Counted from the first letter of the stretch, positions 9,279-18,462 are shown. The stretch is 64,000 nt of DNA from Desulfobulbus sp. (GCA_028684915.1 JAQUEZ010000011.1:1-64000); one strand, 5' to 3'. Translations and numbers: made by a program. Notes: generated by a model from the letters alone, not told the origin.

Positions 9279-10244
9279 ATGCAACACTTTACCCTGAACA
9301 GTGGCGACCGGATTCCCGCTCTTGGTCTGGGCACCTGGAAATCAACCCCTGGTGCACTTTCCACAGCGATCAAGGAGGCTGTTGCCGCCGGTTACCGTCA
9401 CATTGACTGTGCCCCGATCTACGGAAACGAACCCGAAGTGGGCCAGGCTTTGTCCGAGATTTTCCAAGAGGGATCGGTTGCCCGCCAGGATCTGTGGATT
9501 ACCTCGAAGCTGTGGAACAATGCCCATGCCCCGGAACGGGTAGAACCTGCCCTGCGCCAGACGCTTACCGACCTTGGTCTTGATTATCTGGATCTCTTTC
9601 TCATCCACTGGCCGGTGGTCTTTGCGCCTGGTGTGGATTTTGCGCAAAAACCGGAGGAGTATATTTCCCTTACCGAACAACCGATCATTGAGACCTGGAA
9701 GGCTTTAGAGGCCTGCAAAGATCAAGGTTTGGTGCGAAATATCGGCGTGTGTAACTTCACCATCCCCAAGCTCAAGGCGCTGTGTGACCAGGCAACGATA
9801 CAACCAGCCATGAACCAGATCGAGCTCCACCCCTACCTGCAGCAAGACGAAATGCTCGCTTTCTGTCACGATAATAATATCCTGCTTACAGCCTACTCAC
9901 CGCTTGGTTCGGGTGACCGTCCCAAGGCGCTGAAAAAGAAGGATGAGCCCACCCTACTCGACAACCCGATCATTGGAGAAATTGCCGCCAAACACGACAT
10001 CAGCCCGGCGCAGGTTCTGCTTGCCTGGGGTATTGGTCGGGGGACCGTGGTTATCCCTAAGTCGACCCATGCGGAGCGGATCCGCCAGAATCTGGCATCT
10101 GCTCGCCTCACACTCGATGACCAAGATATGGCGCGTCTTGCCACGCTTGATCTTGGTTTTCGCTTTGTCGATGGCGCGTTTTTCTGCGGCAAAGGTTCGC
10201 CCTATTCTTTAAGCACCCTGTGGGACACGGAGTCACAGCAATAG
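9279..10244 (+). CDS. Aldo/keto reductase
   Basis: This is an NADPH-dependent carbonyl or aldehyde reductase of the AKR superfamily. It has 321 residues, a (beta/alpha)8-barrel length, with the catalytic tetrad visible as D43, Y48, K77 and H110, and the cofactor-binding IPKSTHAERIRQN near the C-terminus. The substrate cannot be told from sequence. A CAGGAG lies eight bases before the ATG. The next gene (ModF-like) begins three bases after the stop, so the two are cotranscribed, with no obvious functional connection. Confidence 0.93.
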   Translation: MQHFTLNSGDRIPALGLGTWKSTPGALSTAIKEAVAAGYRHIDCAPIYGNEPEVGQALSEIFQEGSVARQDLWITSKLWNNAHAPERVEPALRQTLTDLGLDYLDLFLIHWPVVFAPGVDFAQKPEEYISLTEQPIIETWKALEACKDQGLVRNIGVCNFTIPKLKALCDQATIQPAMNQIELHPYLQQDEMLAFCHDNNILLTAYSPLGSGDRPKALKKKDEPTLLDNPIIGEIAAKHDISPAQVLLAWGIGRGTVVIPKSTHAERIRQNLASARLTLDDQDMARLATLDLGFRFVDGAFFCGKGSPYSLSTLWDTESQQ

Positions 10245-10247
10245 CTC

Positions 10248-11636
10248 ATGCTCAACATCATTACCCTGCAGTCCCAGGGACTCTTTATCGACCATTTCAC
10301 CGCCCGTCGCGGTGAGCTCTGGTGTCTTTTGGGCGGCAACGATTCAGGTCTTGCCGCTTTTATCGACCTTTTAAACGGTGGACCGTATCAGGCAAAGCGC
10401 TTTGAGTTACCCTCTCATCTCGGCCTGCTCTCCTTTACGCAGCAACAGTCGATCTTTGAGGCGGAGTTGCGCAAGGACGACACCGACTTCCTCAACCGGA
10501 TCGATCCCGGTACTCCGGCCCGGGATTTTCTCACCGATATTGATCGCCATCTAGAGCAGATCACCCTGTTTCATCTTGAAGGACTGCTTGATCGCGGCTA
10601 TCGCCAACTCAGTTCCGGCCAGGCACGCAAACTCTGCCTGCTGCAGCACATCACCGCCGGGGTGACCTTTCTGGTCCTGGAAAATCCCTCTGAGGGCCTG
10701 GATCAAGCCAGCTGCCAGGAGTTGGACCGGGTCCTGAGTCGGTTGCGTGATCAGGGGTTGGGCATTCTGGTGCTGGTGAACAATTCGGTAGACATTCCCT
10801 CAGGGGTAACGCATCTGGGCGTCTTTGCAGATGGCCGCCTGCTCCTCCAAGGACCGGCAAACGAGGTTCGTGGGGAAGTATTTACCGTTCTCTCACGGCA
10901 GGCTCCCTTGTTCCGGGTTTCAGTGGATGATCTCAGGCAGGCGAAAACCGCGAGTGACGATGCCTCCGGCAACAACCTCATCACCCTGCGCAACGGTTTT
11001 GCCCGATACGACGAGGTTGAGGTCTTTACCGGCCTTGATCTGGTTATCGATCGCGGCGATCACACCCTGATCACCGGGCCTAACGGTTGCGGTAAATCGA
11101 CCCTGATGCAGATACTCACCGGCGACCATCCGCTCTGTTATGCCAACGACCTCACGGTGTTCGGTAGAAAACGGGGCAGCGGTGAATCGATCTGGGAGTT
11201 GAAGCGGCGCATGGGTATCGTCAGTCCGGATCTGCACCGCAACCACCGGGTATCGGGTAGTGGACTGGCCATTGTCCTCTCCGGCCTGTTCGACACCATT
11301 GGTCTCTACGATTCACCCAGCCAGGCGGAGCAGCAGCGAGGCCGTCGCTGGCTGGAACGACTGGGCCTGGCAGCCAAAGCCAGTCAACCCTTTCGTCGCC
11401 TCAGCTATGGCGAACAACGGCTCCTGCTGCTGGCTCGGGCCCTGGTTAAGGCCCCACAACTGTTGCTCCTCGATGAACCGACCCAGGGGTTGGATGAAGG
11501 CAATCGCAGGGCGCTGCTTGATTTCCTGGCCCAGGTTGCCGCAAAACAGTTGGCAACCATTGTCTATGTCAGCCACCGCCAGGATGAATATCGGCCCTTT
11601 TTCAGCCAGCAGATTCGTTTCAGCGCAGGGGCATGA
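10248..11636 (+). CDS. modF: ModF-like double ABC ATPase with a degenerate first domain
   Basis: The 462-residue soluble protein has two ABC ATPase domains and strong similarity in its second half to E. coli ModF (formerly PhrA), for example TGDHPLCYANDLTVFGRKRG. The role of ModF is unclear; it was named for a location beside molybdate genes, but none are here. The second domain is complete: Walker A GPNGCGKS at 277-284, a signature RRLSYGEQR, and Walker B LLLLDEP. The first domain is odd: its Walker A reads GGNDSGLA (no GKS) and its Walker B ends LVLENP instead of LDEP. The signature LSSGQ is kept, so the first site is probably unable to hydrolyse ATP. Confidence 0.87.
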   Translation: MLNIITLQSQGLFIDHFTARRGELWCLLGGNDSGLAAFIDLLNGGPYQAKRFELPSHLGLLSFTQQQSIFEAELRKDDTDFLNRIDPGTPARDFLTDIDRHLEQITLFHLEGLLDRGYRQLSSGQARKLCLLQHITAGVTFLVLENPSEGLDQASCQELDRVLSRLRDQGLGILVLVNNSVDIPSGVTHLGVFADGRLLLQGPANEVRGEVFTVLSRQAPLFRVSVDDLRQAKTASDDASGNNLITLRNGFARYDEVEVFTGLDLVIDRGDHTLITGPNGCGKSTLMQILTGDHPLCYANDLTVFGRKRGSGESIWELKRRMGIVSPDLHRNHRVSGSGLAIVLSGLFDTIGLYDSPSQAEQQRGRRWLERLGLAAKASQPFRRLSYGEQRLLLLARALVKAPQLLLLDEPTQGLDEGNRRALLDFLAQVAAKQLATIVYVSHRQDEYRPFFSQQIRFSAGA

Positions 11637-11801
11637 CGGCGATTAAACCGCAAAAGCCTCCATCGTTATGGGGCAACGGGAGCATCGACCGGGTTTTGTT
11701 TGACACTCGTGGGCTGATTCCGTATAGAGGCAAGGGATTGCCCAACTGATGGCCGGGCTCACCAGCTCCGCCACCGACAACGATCAATCAGAGGAGGGAT
11801 T

Positions 11802-12356
11802 ATGATACTGCCATACCGTGATTATCAGCCGCAAGTCGGCAAAGGCGGCTGGGTTGCCCCCAATGCCACACTCATCGGCGACACCGTCCTAGGGGAGGAT
11901 GTCTCTCTTTGGTTCGGGGTTATTGTCCGCGGCGATGTCCATCGCATTCGCATCGGCGCCCGCACCAATATCCAGGATCTCTGCCTGTTGCATATCACTC
12001 AGCATGTCGGGGAGGAACGGGATGATGCCGATGGCCATCCAACCATTATCGGCAGTGAATGCACCGTTGGCCATCGGGTGATTCTTCACGGCTGTACCGT
12101 GGGTGATCTCTGCTTAATCGGCATGGGAGCAATCCTTCTCGACGGGGCGGAAATCGGCCGTGAATCGATTGTCGGCGCCGGATCGGTCGTCACCCCGGGA
12201 AAAAAATTCCCGCCGCGATCGCTGATCATGGGGACGCCGGCCAAGGTTGTGCGGGAGGTCAGCGAGGCCCAGGTACAGGAGATGCATGCCTCATGGCGGC
12301 GCTATGTGGCGCTGAAAAACGAATACCACCAGGCAAAACTCGGCGACTGTTTTTAA
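11802..12356 (+). CDS. Gamma-class carbonic anhydrase-like hexapeptide protein
   Basis: This 184-residue left-handed beta-helix protein of the gamma carbonic anhydrase/YrdA family probably acts as a trimer. Histidines H64 (in CLLHITQH), H91 and H96 (in GHRVILHGC) match the zinc ligands of the family. Hexapeptide repeats such as IGDTVLGEDV and IGAGSVVTPG fill the middle. Relatives either hydrate CO2 or have unknown small-molecule roles. AGAGGAGG precedes the ATG at 11802. The 165 bp before it hold no gene. Confidence 0.88.
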   Translation: MILPYRDYQPQVGKGGWVAPNATLIGDTVLGEDVSLWFGVIVRGDVHRIRIGARTNIQDLCLLHITQHVGEERDDADGHPTIIGSECTVGHRVILHGCTVGDLCLIGMGAILLDGAEIGRESIVGAGSVVTPGKKFPPRSLIMGTPAKVVREVSEAQVQEMHASWRRYVALKNEYHQAKLGDCF

Positions 12357-12377
12357 AGCGCCCGCCCGATACGCTCC

Positions 12378-12674
12378 TCAGAGAATAAGGACCGAATTGG
12401 CCTCCCCAAATTCGTTGGGAGCATAGCCGTCGGCATCGTTATCGTTCACCCAAACGTTACCGTCAAGAACGTAGCGAAATCGATAGTTTTTCCCTGCGGC
12501 TAAAGACAGGATCACGGAAAAGCTGCCGTCTTTGAGCTTTTTCATCGGCGTTTGCGTAAGTGACCAGTCGTTGAAATCCCCCGCCAAAACGGCGCTGGCT
12601 GCCTGCTCCTCGTTTGCACATTTAAAGGTGACGCGACAAACCGTACCGGTTTTGGAAAAATTTTTCTTCAGCAT
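12378..12674 (-). CDS. Stand-alone CBM48/isoamylase N-terminal-like domain protein
   Basis: This 98-residue protein is essentially one early-set beta domain like those of glycogen branching enzymes and AMPK beta subunits. Typical features are AVLAGDFNDWSL, an aromatic-rich YRFRYVLDGNVWVND, and a final FGEANSVLIL. It may bind alpha-glucan or act as a regulatory partner. No glycogen gene is adjacent. The start at 12674 has AAGGAGG at ideal spacing; a longer frame upstream is not needed. Confidence 0.82.
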   Translation of the reverse strand: MLKKNFSKTGTVCRVTFKCANEEQAASAVLAGDFNDWSLTQTPMKKLKDGSFSVILSLAAGKNYRFRYVLDGNVWVNDNDADGYAPNEFGEANSVLIL

Positions 12675-12882
12675 CGGGGGCCTCCTTGCCTGAAATGGTG
12701 GATAATGCATGAGGGAAAAGACGGATAACACAGTGATATCCTGAAAAAGAGTAAAACAACCGGAAAATTGGAGCAAGCACTATCTGGCCCTCCCATGCAC
12801 AGTACTCGGCATGGCGAGGGCCGATTTGACTGAATGCAACCACGTTAGAGGCTTGCTCTTCCCCACAGACTACTGAGAACAA

Positions 12883-14145
12883 ATGAACCAAATTCCTTCT
12901 TCACCACCCATTCTTCCCGAACTGCTCGCCCCGGTGGGTAGCTTTGAAAAATTGGTCACTGCGGTCCATTACGGGGCTGATGCCGTCTACCTTGGCGGCA
13001 AGGCCTTCAGTCTCCGGGCGCGGGCGGGCAACTTTGACGAACTCGGCCTTCGCCACGCGATCAGCTACGCCCACGACCATGGGGTCAAAGTCTATGTGAC
13101 GGTCAACATTTTTGCCCACAACCGCGATATGGCGGAGTTGGCACCCTATCTGACCATGCTCCATGACGCCAAAGCCGATGGTATCATTGTCAGTGACCCT
13201 GGCATCCTCTCGCTTGCCCGCCAAAGGGTCCCGGATCTTCCCTTGCACCTCTCCACACAGGCCAACGTCACCAACGGTGCCAGTGCCCGTTTCTGGGCAG
13301 AACAGGGCCTAAGCCGTCTCAACCTTGCGCGGGAACTCGGCCTTGAAGAGATCAGAGACATCCGTGTGGCCACCGAGGCCGAACTCGAGGTCTTTGTCCA
13401 TGGCGCCCTGTGCATTTCCTACTCCGGCCGCTGCATGTTGAGCAACTACTTCACCGGCCGCAACGCCAACCAGGGCGACTGCGCTCATCCCTGCCGCTAT
13501 TCCTACGCTGTGGTCGAGGAAAAACGACCGGGCCAATATTTTCCGGTGGAAGAAGACGAACGGGGGACTTATATTTTCAATGCGAAAGATCTCTGTCTTC
13601 TTAAGCAGTTACCGCTTTTAGTTGATGCGGGGGTCAATGCGATCAAAATTGAAGGACGAATGAAATCTGCGGGTTATGTCGCGGCGGTTGTCCGACTTTA
13701 CCGCCAGGCCCTGGATTGGATCGGCGAGCAGATTTTTTTAGGCAAACCTGCAGTTAGCCTGCAACTACCAGAGACTTTTCTTAACGAATTGAGCAAGATC
13801 GGCACACGGGGTCAGACAGAAAACTTTTTCAGCGCAAGGCCTTCATCCGAGGACATGCTTTATGATAGAATGAGAGTTGAGCAGAGCTGGGTGCCGGTCG
13901 GCATTGTTCGCCAGACCACTCCACTGTTGATTGAAACCCGGCATGTGCTCAACTGCGGCGACCACGTGGAATACCTTGGCCGCGGCATCGACCCTGACCA
14001 GGTGACGGTTACCGCAATGCAGCTTGAAAACGGCTCTCCCATAGAGCGGGCTAACCCGGGTAATCGGGTGCTCCTGCAGACCGAACCACCACTCAAACAA
14101 GTTGAACTACACGCCCTATTGCGAAAACGTAATCAATCATCATGA
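12883..14145 (+). CDS. trhP: U32 peptidase-family tRNA hydroxylation protein TrhP (YegQ)
   Basis: TrhP makes 5-hydroxyuridine at tRNA wobble position 34 from prephenate without oxygen. The 420-residue protein matches E. coli YegQ in length and order: PELLAPVGSFEKL at the start, LHLSTQANVTN in the barrel, and the cysteines C177, C184, C200 and C204 in the CISYSGRC and QGDCAHPC region, which hold an iron-sulfur cluster in U32 proteins. The final ATGA overlaps the start of the next gene, a second cysteine-rich protein, so the pair is translationally coupled and may be functionally linked. Confidence 0.88.
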   Translation: MNQIPSSPPILPELLAPVGSFEKLVTAVHYGADAVYLGGKAFSLRARAGNFDELGLRHAISYAHDHGVKVYVTVNIFAHNRDMAELAPYLTMLHDAKADGIIVSDPGILSLARQRVPDLPLHLSTQANVTNGASARFWAEQGLSRLNLARELGLEEIRDIRVATEAELEVFVHGALCISYSGRCMLSNYFTGRNANQGDCAHPCRYSYAVVEEKRPGQYFPVEEDERGTYIFNAKDLCLLKQLPLLVDAGVNAIKIEGRMKSAGYVAAVVRLYRQALDWIGEQIFLGKPAVSLQLPETFLNELSKIGTRGQTENFFSARPSSEDMLYDRMRVEQSWVPVGIVRQTTPLLIETRHVLNCGDHVEYLGRGIDPDQVTVTAMQLENGSPIERANPGNRVLLQTEPPLKQVELHALLRKRNQSS

Positions 14146-15215
14146 AGCCTTTTCTCAATGTCCCTTTCCTCCCGGAGGAAAGGTATGTCGATTTTCTCTG
14201 TCAGTGTGCCGACGACCTGGACAGCGTCCATTTCAGCCTGCTCCACAGTCGTTCCCTGGACAGTCGTATCCAACTTGAATCGCTTCCGGCGCAGGAATCG
14301 ACCATTGCCGGATTGGAACGTCTGCAAGGCGTTAAAAAATATGCCCTGCTTAACAGTCGCTTCTACACCCCGGACCTACTCACCGACCACAGCCACCTCA
14401 AACCGGTTCTCCGCACCTTGGAGCATTGCCTGGAACGGCAGGTAATCCACGGTATTGTCTACTGCGATCATTATCTGCTTCAGGTCCTGGCCGACGAGTC
14501 ACCCACGATCGCTGCCCAGCTCGAGGCTGTGCCCAGCGTCAACACCATGCTCGATTCCTGTCACAAGATTGAGGCGCAGCTAGCCTATATCCGGGAGACC
14601 GGATTCAAGATGCCAGGGAAGATCATTCTTGATCGCTCACTCAACCGTGAACTCGACCAATTGGCCAACATTGCGCTGAATATCCACCAGGAGTTTCCGT
14701 CACTGAAGATCGAGGTCCTGGCTAACGAGGGCTGTCTGCCGTTCTGTCCGTTCAAACTTTCCCACGATTCCTATATCGCCCTGGCCAACATCAACGGTCA
14801 TAGCCAAACCCACGTCATCAACTGCGATATCGGCTGTATGCGCCTGTTGGATGATCAGCCCCACCGCTTGCTCCAATCTCCCTTTATCCGTCCCGAGGAT
14901 GTCGACCTCTACCTCTATCATGTGGACACGATCAAACTCTGCGGCCGCACCCTCGGCCCGACTTTTTTGATGAACACAATCAAGGCCTACCGCGCCAGAC
15001 GCTACGACGGCAATCTCTTAGACCTGATGGATGCCATGTCCTGGCTGGCGGATCGGCTCTATGTCGACAATCGCATGCTCTCCTTTGACTTTGCCAATAT
15101 GCTCTCCCAGTGCGACAACCACTGCGACAGTTGCGGGTTCTGTAAGGAGCTGTTCGGCTCTATCTCCCATCCCAAACCTCTGGTGATCAAGGATCAACGG
15201 CCGCCTGCCGATTGA
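14142..15215 (+). CDS. Cysteine-rich U32-like protein of unknown function
   Basis: I do not recognise a specific function. The 357 residues look like a U32-type barrel: residue runs such as PGKIILDRSLNREL followed by LKIEVLANEGCLPFCPFK. Further cysteines occur in INCDIGC and in a C-terminal cluster CDNHCDSCGFC. At least nine cysteines in these short motifs suggest one or two iron-sulfur clusters. The start overlaps the trhP stop (ATGA). Because U32 enzymes hydroxylate RNA or quinones without oxygen, a related reaction is a reasonable guess but no more. A downstream FmdE gene follows. Confidence 0.7.
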   Translation: MKPFLNVPFLPEERYVDFLCQCADDLDSVHFSLLHSRSLDSRIQLESLPAQESTIAGLERLQGVKKYALLNSRFYTPDLLTDHSHLKPVLRTLEHCLERQVIHGIVYCDHYLLQVLADESPTIAAQLEAVPSVNTMLDSCHKIEAQLAYIRETGFKMPGKIILDRSLNRELDQLANIALNIHQEFPSLKIEVLANEGCLPFCPFKLSHDSYIALANINGHSQTHVINCDIGCMRLLDDQPHRLLQSPFIRPEDVDLYLYHVDTIKLCGRTLGPTFLMNTIKAYRARRYDGNLLDLMDAMSWLADRLYVDNRMLSFDFANMLSQCDNHCDSCGFCKELFGSISHPKPLVIKDQRPPAD

Positions 15216-15334
15216 CAGGAGCGGCCGTCACAGGTAAGGTTTATTGCATCGACCACCCGGTGTATTCTGTGCAGGCACCGGCTGGAAAAAACTATGCGTA
15301 TCCAGCGGATACTTCAACGTTGGCGGTGGAAAAG

Positions 15335-15928
15335 ATGGAATCTTTTGAGCAGTTGCTGGCGGAGTCAACCCGAATTCACGGGCATATATGTGCAGGTCAG
15401 GTGATCGGTGTACGCATGGCCATGACTGCGCTTAAACGAATTGGCATCAGTGATCCCAAGGGAGCGGATCGCAAGAAGCTCTACGTTTTGGTGGAAATCG
15501 ACCGTTGCGCCACCGATGCCATCCAATCGGTCACCGGATGCAGCCTGGGCAAACGCTCACTGCGCTGGGTCGATTTCGGCATCATGGCGGCCACTTTTGT
15601 CAACCTCGAAACCGGCAAGGCCATCCGGGCGACGGCTCGCGAAGAAGCCCGCGCTTTATCAGAGTCCTACTGCCCTGAAATTATGGAAAAATACCAGAGG
15701 CAGCTGGAGGCCTACAAGGTCATGCCCCTGGACGAACTGTTTCTCTTCCAGGAGGTCAAGGTAAAGATCAAAGACTGCGACATGCCCGGACGACCGATAC
15801 GCCGGGTCCAATGCAGCGAATGCGGCGACTATGTCCAGGATTGCCGAGAGCTTGAGCAAGCCGGCAAGATACTCTGCCGTGCCTGCGCCGGTGAACGGTA
15901 CTACCAGGTGGTGGGCACTGTGGCGTAA
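15335..15928 (+). CDS. FmdE-family zinc/iron-sulfur protein
   Basis: The protein resembles subunit E of formylmethanofuran dehydrogenase. These are widespread in anaerobes outside methanogens and their role there is unknown. From the ATG at 15335 it has 197 residues, beginning MESFEQLLAEST with the family motif HGHICAGQVIGVRMA, a middle DRCATDAIQSVTGCSLG, and a C-terminal zinc ribbon with CSEC and CRAC pairs. A TTG at 15212 would extend it and touch the upstream stop, but the extension has no family support. It is likely in the operon of trhP and the U32-like gene. Confidence 0.8.
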   Translation: MESFEQLLAESTRIHGHICAGQVIGVRMAMTALKRIGISDPKGADRKKLYVLVEIDRCATDAIQSVTGCSLGKRSLRWVDFGIMAATFVNLETGKAIRATAREEARALSESYCPEIMEKYQRQLEAYKVMPLDELFLFQEVKVKIKDCDMPGRPIRRVQCSECGDYVQDCRELEQAGKILCRACAGERYYQVVGTVA

Positions 15929-15945
15929 ATCCGCAAACGAATTAT

Positions 15946-16108
15946 TGATGGCGTCGTAAACACTTCGATCCACTGCGTTGCAGCGTTTTTCCCGACGCTC
16001 GACGCCCCCTATGTATGCCTTCGGGCCGGTAAAAACACTGCTCCTTGTATATCTGTGTTTTTATCGAGCCATCTCTTAGAGTGTGATAGACTTTTTTCCA
16101 GTCCATCA
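15946..16108. repeat. 163-bp interspersed repeat with inverted ends, copy 1
   Basis: The segment starts TGATGGCGTCGTAAA and ends CCAGTCCATCA, forming imperfect terminal inverted repeats. It matches 48311-48473 over its whole length at roughly 85 percent by eye, including the blocks CTTGTATATCTGTGTTTTTA and CTTAGAGTGTGAT. It lies between an operon end and the next gene. It resembles a MITE or REP-like intergenic element. There is no coding capacity. Confidence 0.85.
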
Positions 16109-16147
16109 TATTGGCCACTCCCCTTGTCTCTTGATTCCGAATCGACC

Positions 16148-17095
16148 ATGGAACCTCCCCGGATTTGGACCTTCAGCCTGCATTGTCGCAAGCGTTATGG
16201 CCGTCCAGTCGGGAAAATCCCGCTTGATCTGGGGTATCCCTGCCCCAACCGGGCCTTGGGTGGATGTATCTTCTGCCGTCCAGCCAGCTTCACCCCGCAA
16301 AGCCTACGCGCTGACGACGCCATAAATCTGCAGATCCAACGCGGTAAACAGCTGCTGATCAAAGGCCGATTTCGGCACTATCTGGCCTATTTTCAGCAGG
16401 AAACCTGTACGGCCCTGGCAACCGATCAACTGTTGCCCATTCTTCGCCAGGTACTCTCCGATCCCGATTGCCTCGGCCTGATCCTCTCTACTCGGCCCGA
16501 TGCCATTGCCAGCGATCTGCCTTTTGAGCTCTCCCGCCTGGTCAAGCAAAGCGGCAAGGACTGCTTGATTGAACTTGGGCTGCAAACCTGGCATCAACGC
16601 AGCCTCACCTGGCTCAATCGCAACCACAGCTACAACGACTTTCTCCAGGCCGTGGATCGGCTTGCCCGGTTTGAGCACCTCCAGATCGGCGTACACCTCA
16701 TCCTCGGCATCCCCGGAGAATCAGCAGCGGATATGCACAAGACTCTGTACGAGGTCTGCCGACTGCCGATTCATGCCCTCAAACTGCACCATCTACAAGT
16801 AATTCGGGACACTGTTCTGCATACGCTCTATGAACGGGGCAAGGTCCCGGTCTTTTCTCTGAGTGGCTACATGGAACTGCTCCTGACCCTGCTGCCGCAA
16901 ATTCCGCAGTCGATCACCATCCACCGACTCTGGGCCAGTTCCCACCCTGAACTGCTCATCGCCCCCAGGTGGAATATCCTTGCCAGCGAGCTGAGTAAAT
17001 TGCTCGTAGCGCAGATGATGGCGCGCAACATCTTTCAGGGGAAGGCGCTCGAACTGAGCGAAAATTCAGCCGAACAGGGTACGCAGGAGCGATGA
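16148..17095 (+). CDS. YhcC-type radical SAM protein (TIGR01212 family)
   Basis: This putative radical SAM enzyme of unknown reaction has about 315 residues. The cluster-binding cysteines are in CPNRALGGCIFC, a family variant with a long gap before the CxxC. Other family landmarks are ELGLQTWHQRSLTWLNRNH, GVHLILGIPGES and ALKLHHLQVIRDT. I placed the start at the ATG at 16148, just before the conserved RIWTFSLHCRKRYG. Longer starts would run into the upstream repeat element. Its 3' end overlaps the convergent next gene by 30 bp. Confidence 0.88.
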   Translation: MEPPRIWTFSLHCRKRYGRPVGKIPLDLGYPCPNRALGGCIFCRPASFTPQSLRADDAINLQIQRGKQLLIKGRFRHYLAYFQQETCTALATDQLLPILRQVLSDPDCLGLILSTRPDAIASDLPFELSRLVKQSGKDCLIELGLQTWHQRSLTWLNRNHSYNDFLQAVDRLARFEHLQIGVHLILGIPGESAADMHKTLYEVCRLPIHALKLHHLQVIRDTVLHTLYERGKVPVFSLSGYMELLLTLLPQIPQSITIHRLWASSHPELLIAPRWNILASELSKLLVAQMMARNIFQGKALELSENSAEQGTQER

Positions 17096-17848
17096 GCGAT
17101 TGGTTCGCCGTAGCTTCTTCAAAAACTGGGGAAACTCCAACCCGTACTGCTGTTGATAAAAGGCACCCTGTTTGTGCGCCTTTTTTATCCGTTGATGGGG
17201 AATCTCGCGGGGAAAAACCAGGAGAATGACGTTACTTCGTTTTTTGACCTGCATGGAGAGCATCCGCCCCTCACTGGCCTCGTGGATAGCCCCCAGGGCC
17301 CGCTGATAGAGTGGCCGATCACCACTCCAAAGGTTGACTGCGAGGATCCCATCAGGATCCAAGTGCTTGAGCAGCAACCGGTAGAGCGAGGCATCAAACA
17401 GGGTCGGGGCCATGGCACCGGCACCGAAAATGTCGAGGAAGGCAACATGATAGCCGCATTCGGCCTCACTCTCCGCAAAACCGAGCGCATCCTGATGAAT
17501 GAGCTGCACGCGGCGACTGGGGGGCAGGCGGAAATAACCGTGGGCCAGATCAATCACCAGCAGTTCCTTCTCCACGATGGTGAGCCAACTCTCGGGAAAA
17601 TGGTGGAGAAGAAAATGGGGTAGGGCCGCTCCCCCCAAACCAACCACCAGAAATTTTTCCGGCTGCGGGTGAAGGAGCAGGGCTGTGGTCATCCAGCGGG
17701 TATAGGCCAGTTGCAGCACCTGGGGCTGCTGCAGATCAATGCAGCTCTGCCGTTCTTCGGTGCCGAAACGAAGACTGCGTACATTCCCCTCATCGGTGAT
17801 GATCACCGGGTGGTTGTCGGTTTTCCCTCGAAAAATAACCAGTTCCAT
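17066..17848 (-). CDS. Spermidine synthase-like SAM-fold protein
   Basis: The protein has the Rossmann fold of polyamine aminopropyltransferases: FLVVGLGGAALPHFLL for the nucleotide-binding loop, a following acidic residue in IVEKELLVIDLA, and LIHQDALGF before the active-site region YHVAFLDIFGAG. At 260 residues it lacks the long membrane part of some relatives. Whether it makes polyamines is uncertain; many such stand-alone proteins are orphan enzymes. The ATG at 17848 is preferred to a TTG five codons upstream. Confidence 0.75.
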   Translation of the reverse strand: MELVIFRGKTDNHPVIITDEGNVRSLRFGTEERQSCIDLQQPQVLQLAYTRWMTTALLLHPQPEKFLVVGLGGAALPHFLLHHFPESWLTIVEKELLVIDLAHGYFRLPPSRRVQLIHQDALGFAESEAECGYHVAFLDIFGAGAMAPTLFDASLYRLLLKHLDPDGILAVNLWSGDRPLYQRALGAIHEASEGRMLSMQVKKRSNVILLVFPREIPHQRIKKAHKQGAFYQQQYGLEFPQFLKKLRRTNRSSLLRTLFG

Positions 17849-17947
17849 CAGCAGCACCTGCAAAAATGAAGAAAACTGTCGTTGTCATACGGCAAGAAGA
17901 CCAACCTAAAAACCGCCCCAAATTCCCTCATCACAGATTCAGGGAGC

Positions 17948-17988
17948 AAAAAAAAAAAGCCGTACAGCTGGATTACCAGCGGTACGGC
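17948..17988 (-). terminator. Terminator of the tgt-yajC operon
   Basis: On the minus strand GCCGTAC and GCTGG pair with CCAGC and GTACGGC around a TAAT loop, giving a 12-bp stem with one mismatch. Eleven T follow. It lies about 110 bp beyond the yajC stop codon. Confidence 0.9.
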
Positions 17989-18095
17989 CAATACGGTCTG
18001 CATCTGCCCCATTGAAAATGGGGTTAGAGGCAGGCATCGGAAGACTCAAAGCTCATTTTCATACACGATGAAAATTAATTGCAGCCGCCGAGTCC

Positions 18096-18437
18096 TCAGC
18101 CAGCTTTTTTCGCCGGAGCCTGTTTCTCTGCCTCTGAGGCGGAACCGGCAATGGCGCTGCGGCTCACCTTGATGCGCACGTTCTCCGCAATCTCCAGGTT
18201 GACCACGTTATCGTTGATTCCGGCAATCTGTCCGTAGATACCGCCACTGGTGATAACCTTGTCGCCCTTTTTCAGGTTGGAAAGGTAATTCTGATGCTCT
18301 TTGGCCTTTTTCTGCTGAGGGCGGATGAGCAAGAAGTAAAAAACGATAAAAATTAGGACCAGCGGGACAAATTGAGCCAAGTTGGCCAATCCCGCGGGTG
18401 CCGCTGCTGCGTCGGCGGCCCAGGCAATACCGGTCAT
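18096..18437 (-). CDS. yajC: Preprotein translocase subunit YajC
   Basis: YajC is an accessory subunit of the SecDF-YajC part of the Sec translocon in the inner membrane. The 113-residue protein has one membrane helix (FVPLVLIFIVFYFLLI) followed by the family signature RPQQKKAKEHQ and then a small cytoplasmic domain with LKKGDKVITSGGIYG. It follows tgt on the same strand, a very common bacterial arrangement. secD and secF are not in the window. GGAGGA precedes the ATG. Confidence 0.97.
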   Translation of the reverse strand: MTGIAWAADAAAAPAGLANLAQFVPLVLIFIVFYFLLIRPQQKKAKEHQNYLSNLKKGDKVITSGGIYGQIAGINDNVVNLEIAENVRIKVSRSAIAGSASEAEKQAPAKKAG

Positions 18438-18462
18438 GAAAAATTCCTCCAGTTATTCGATT

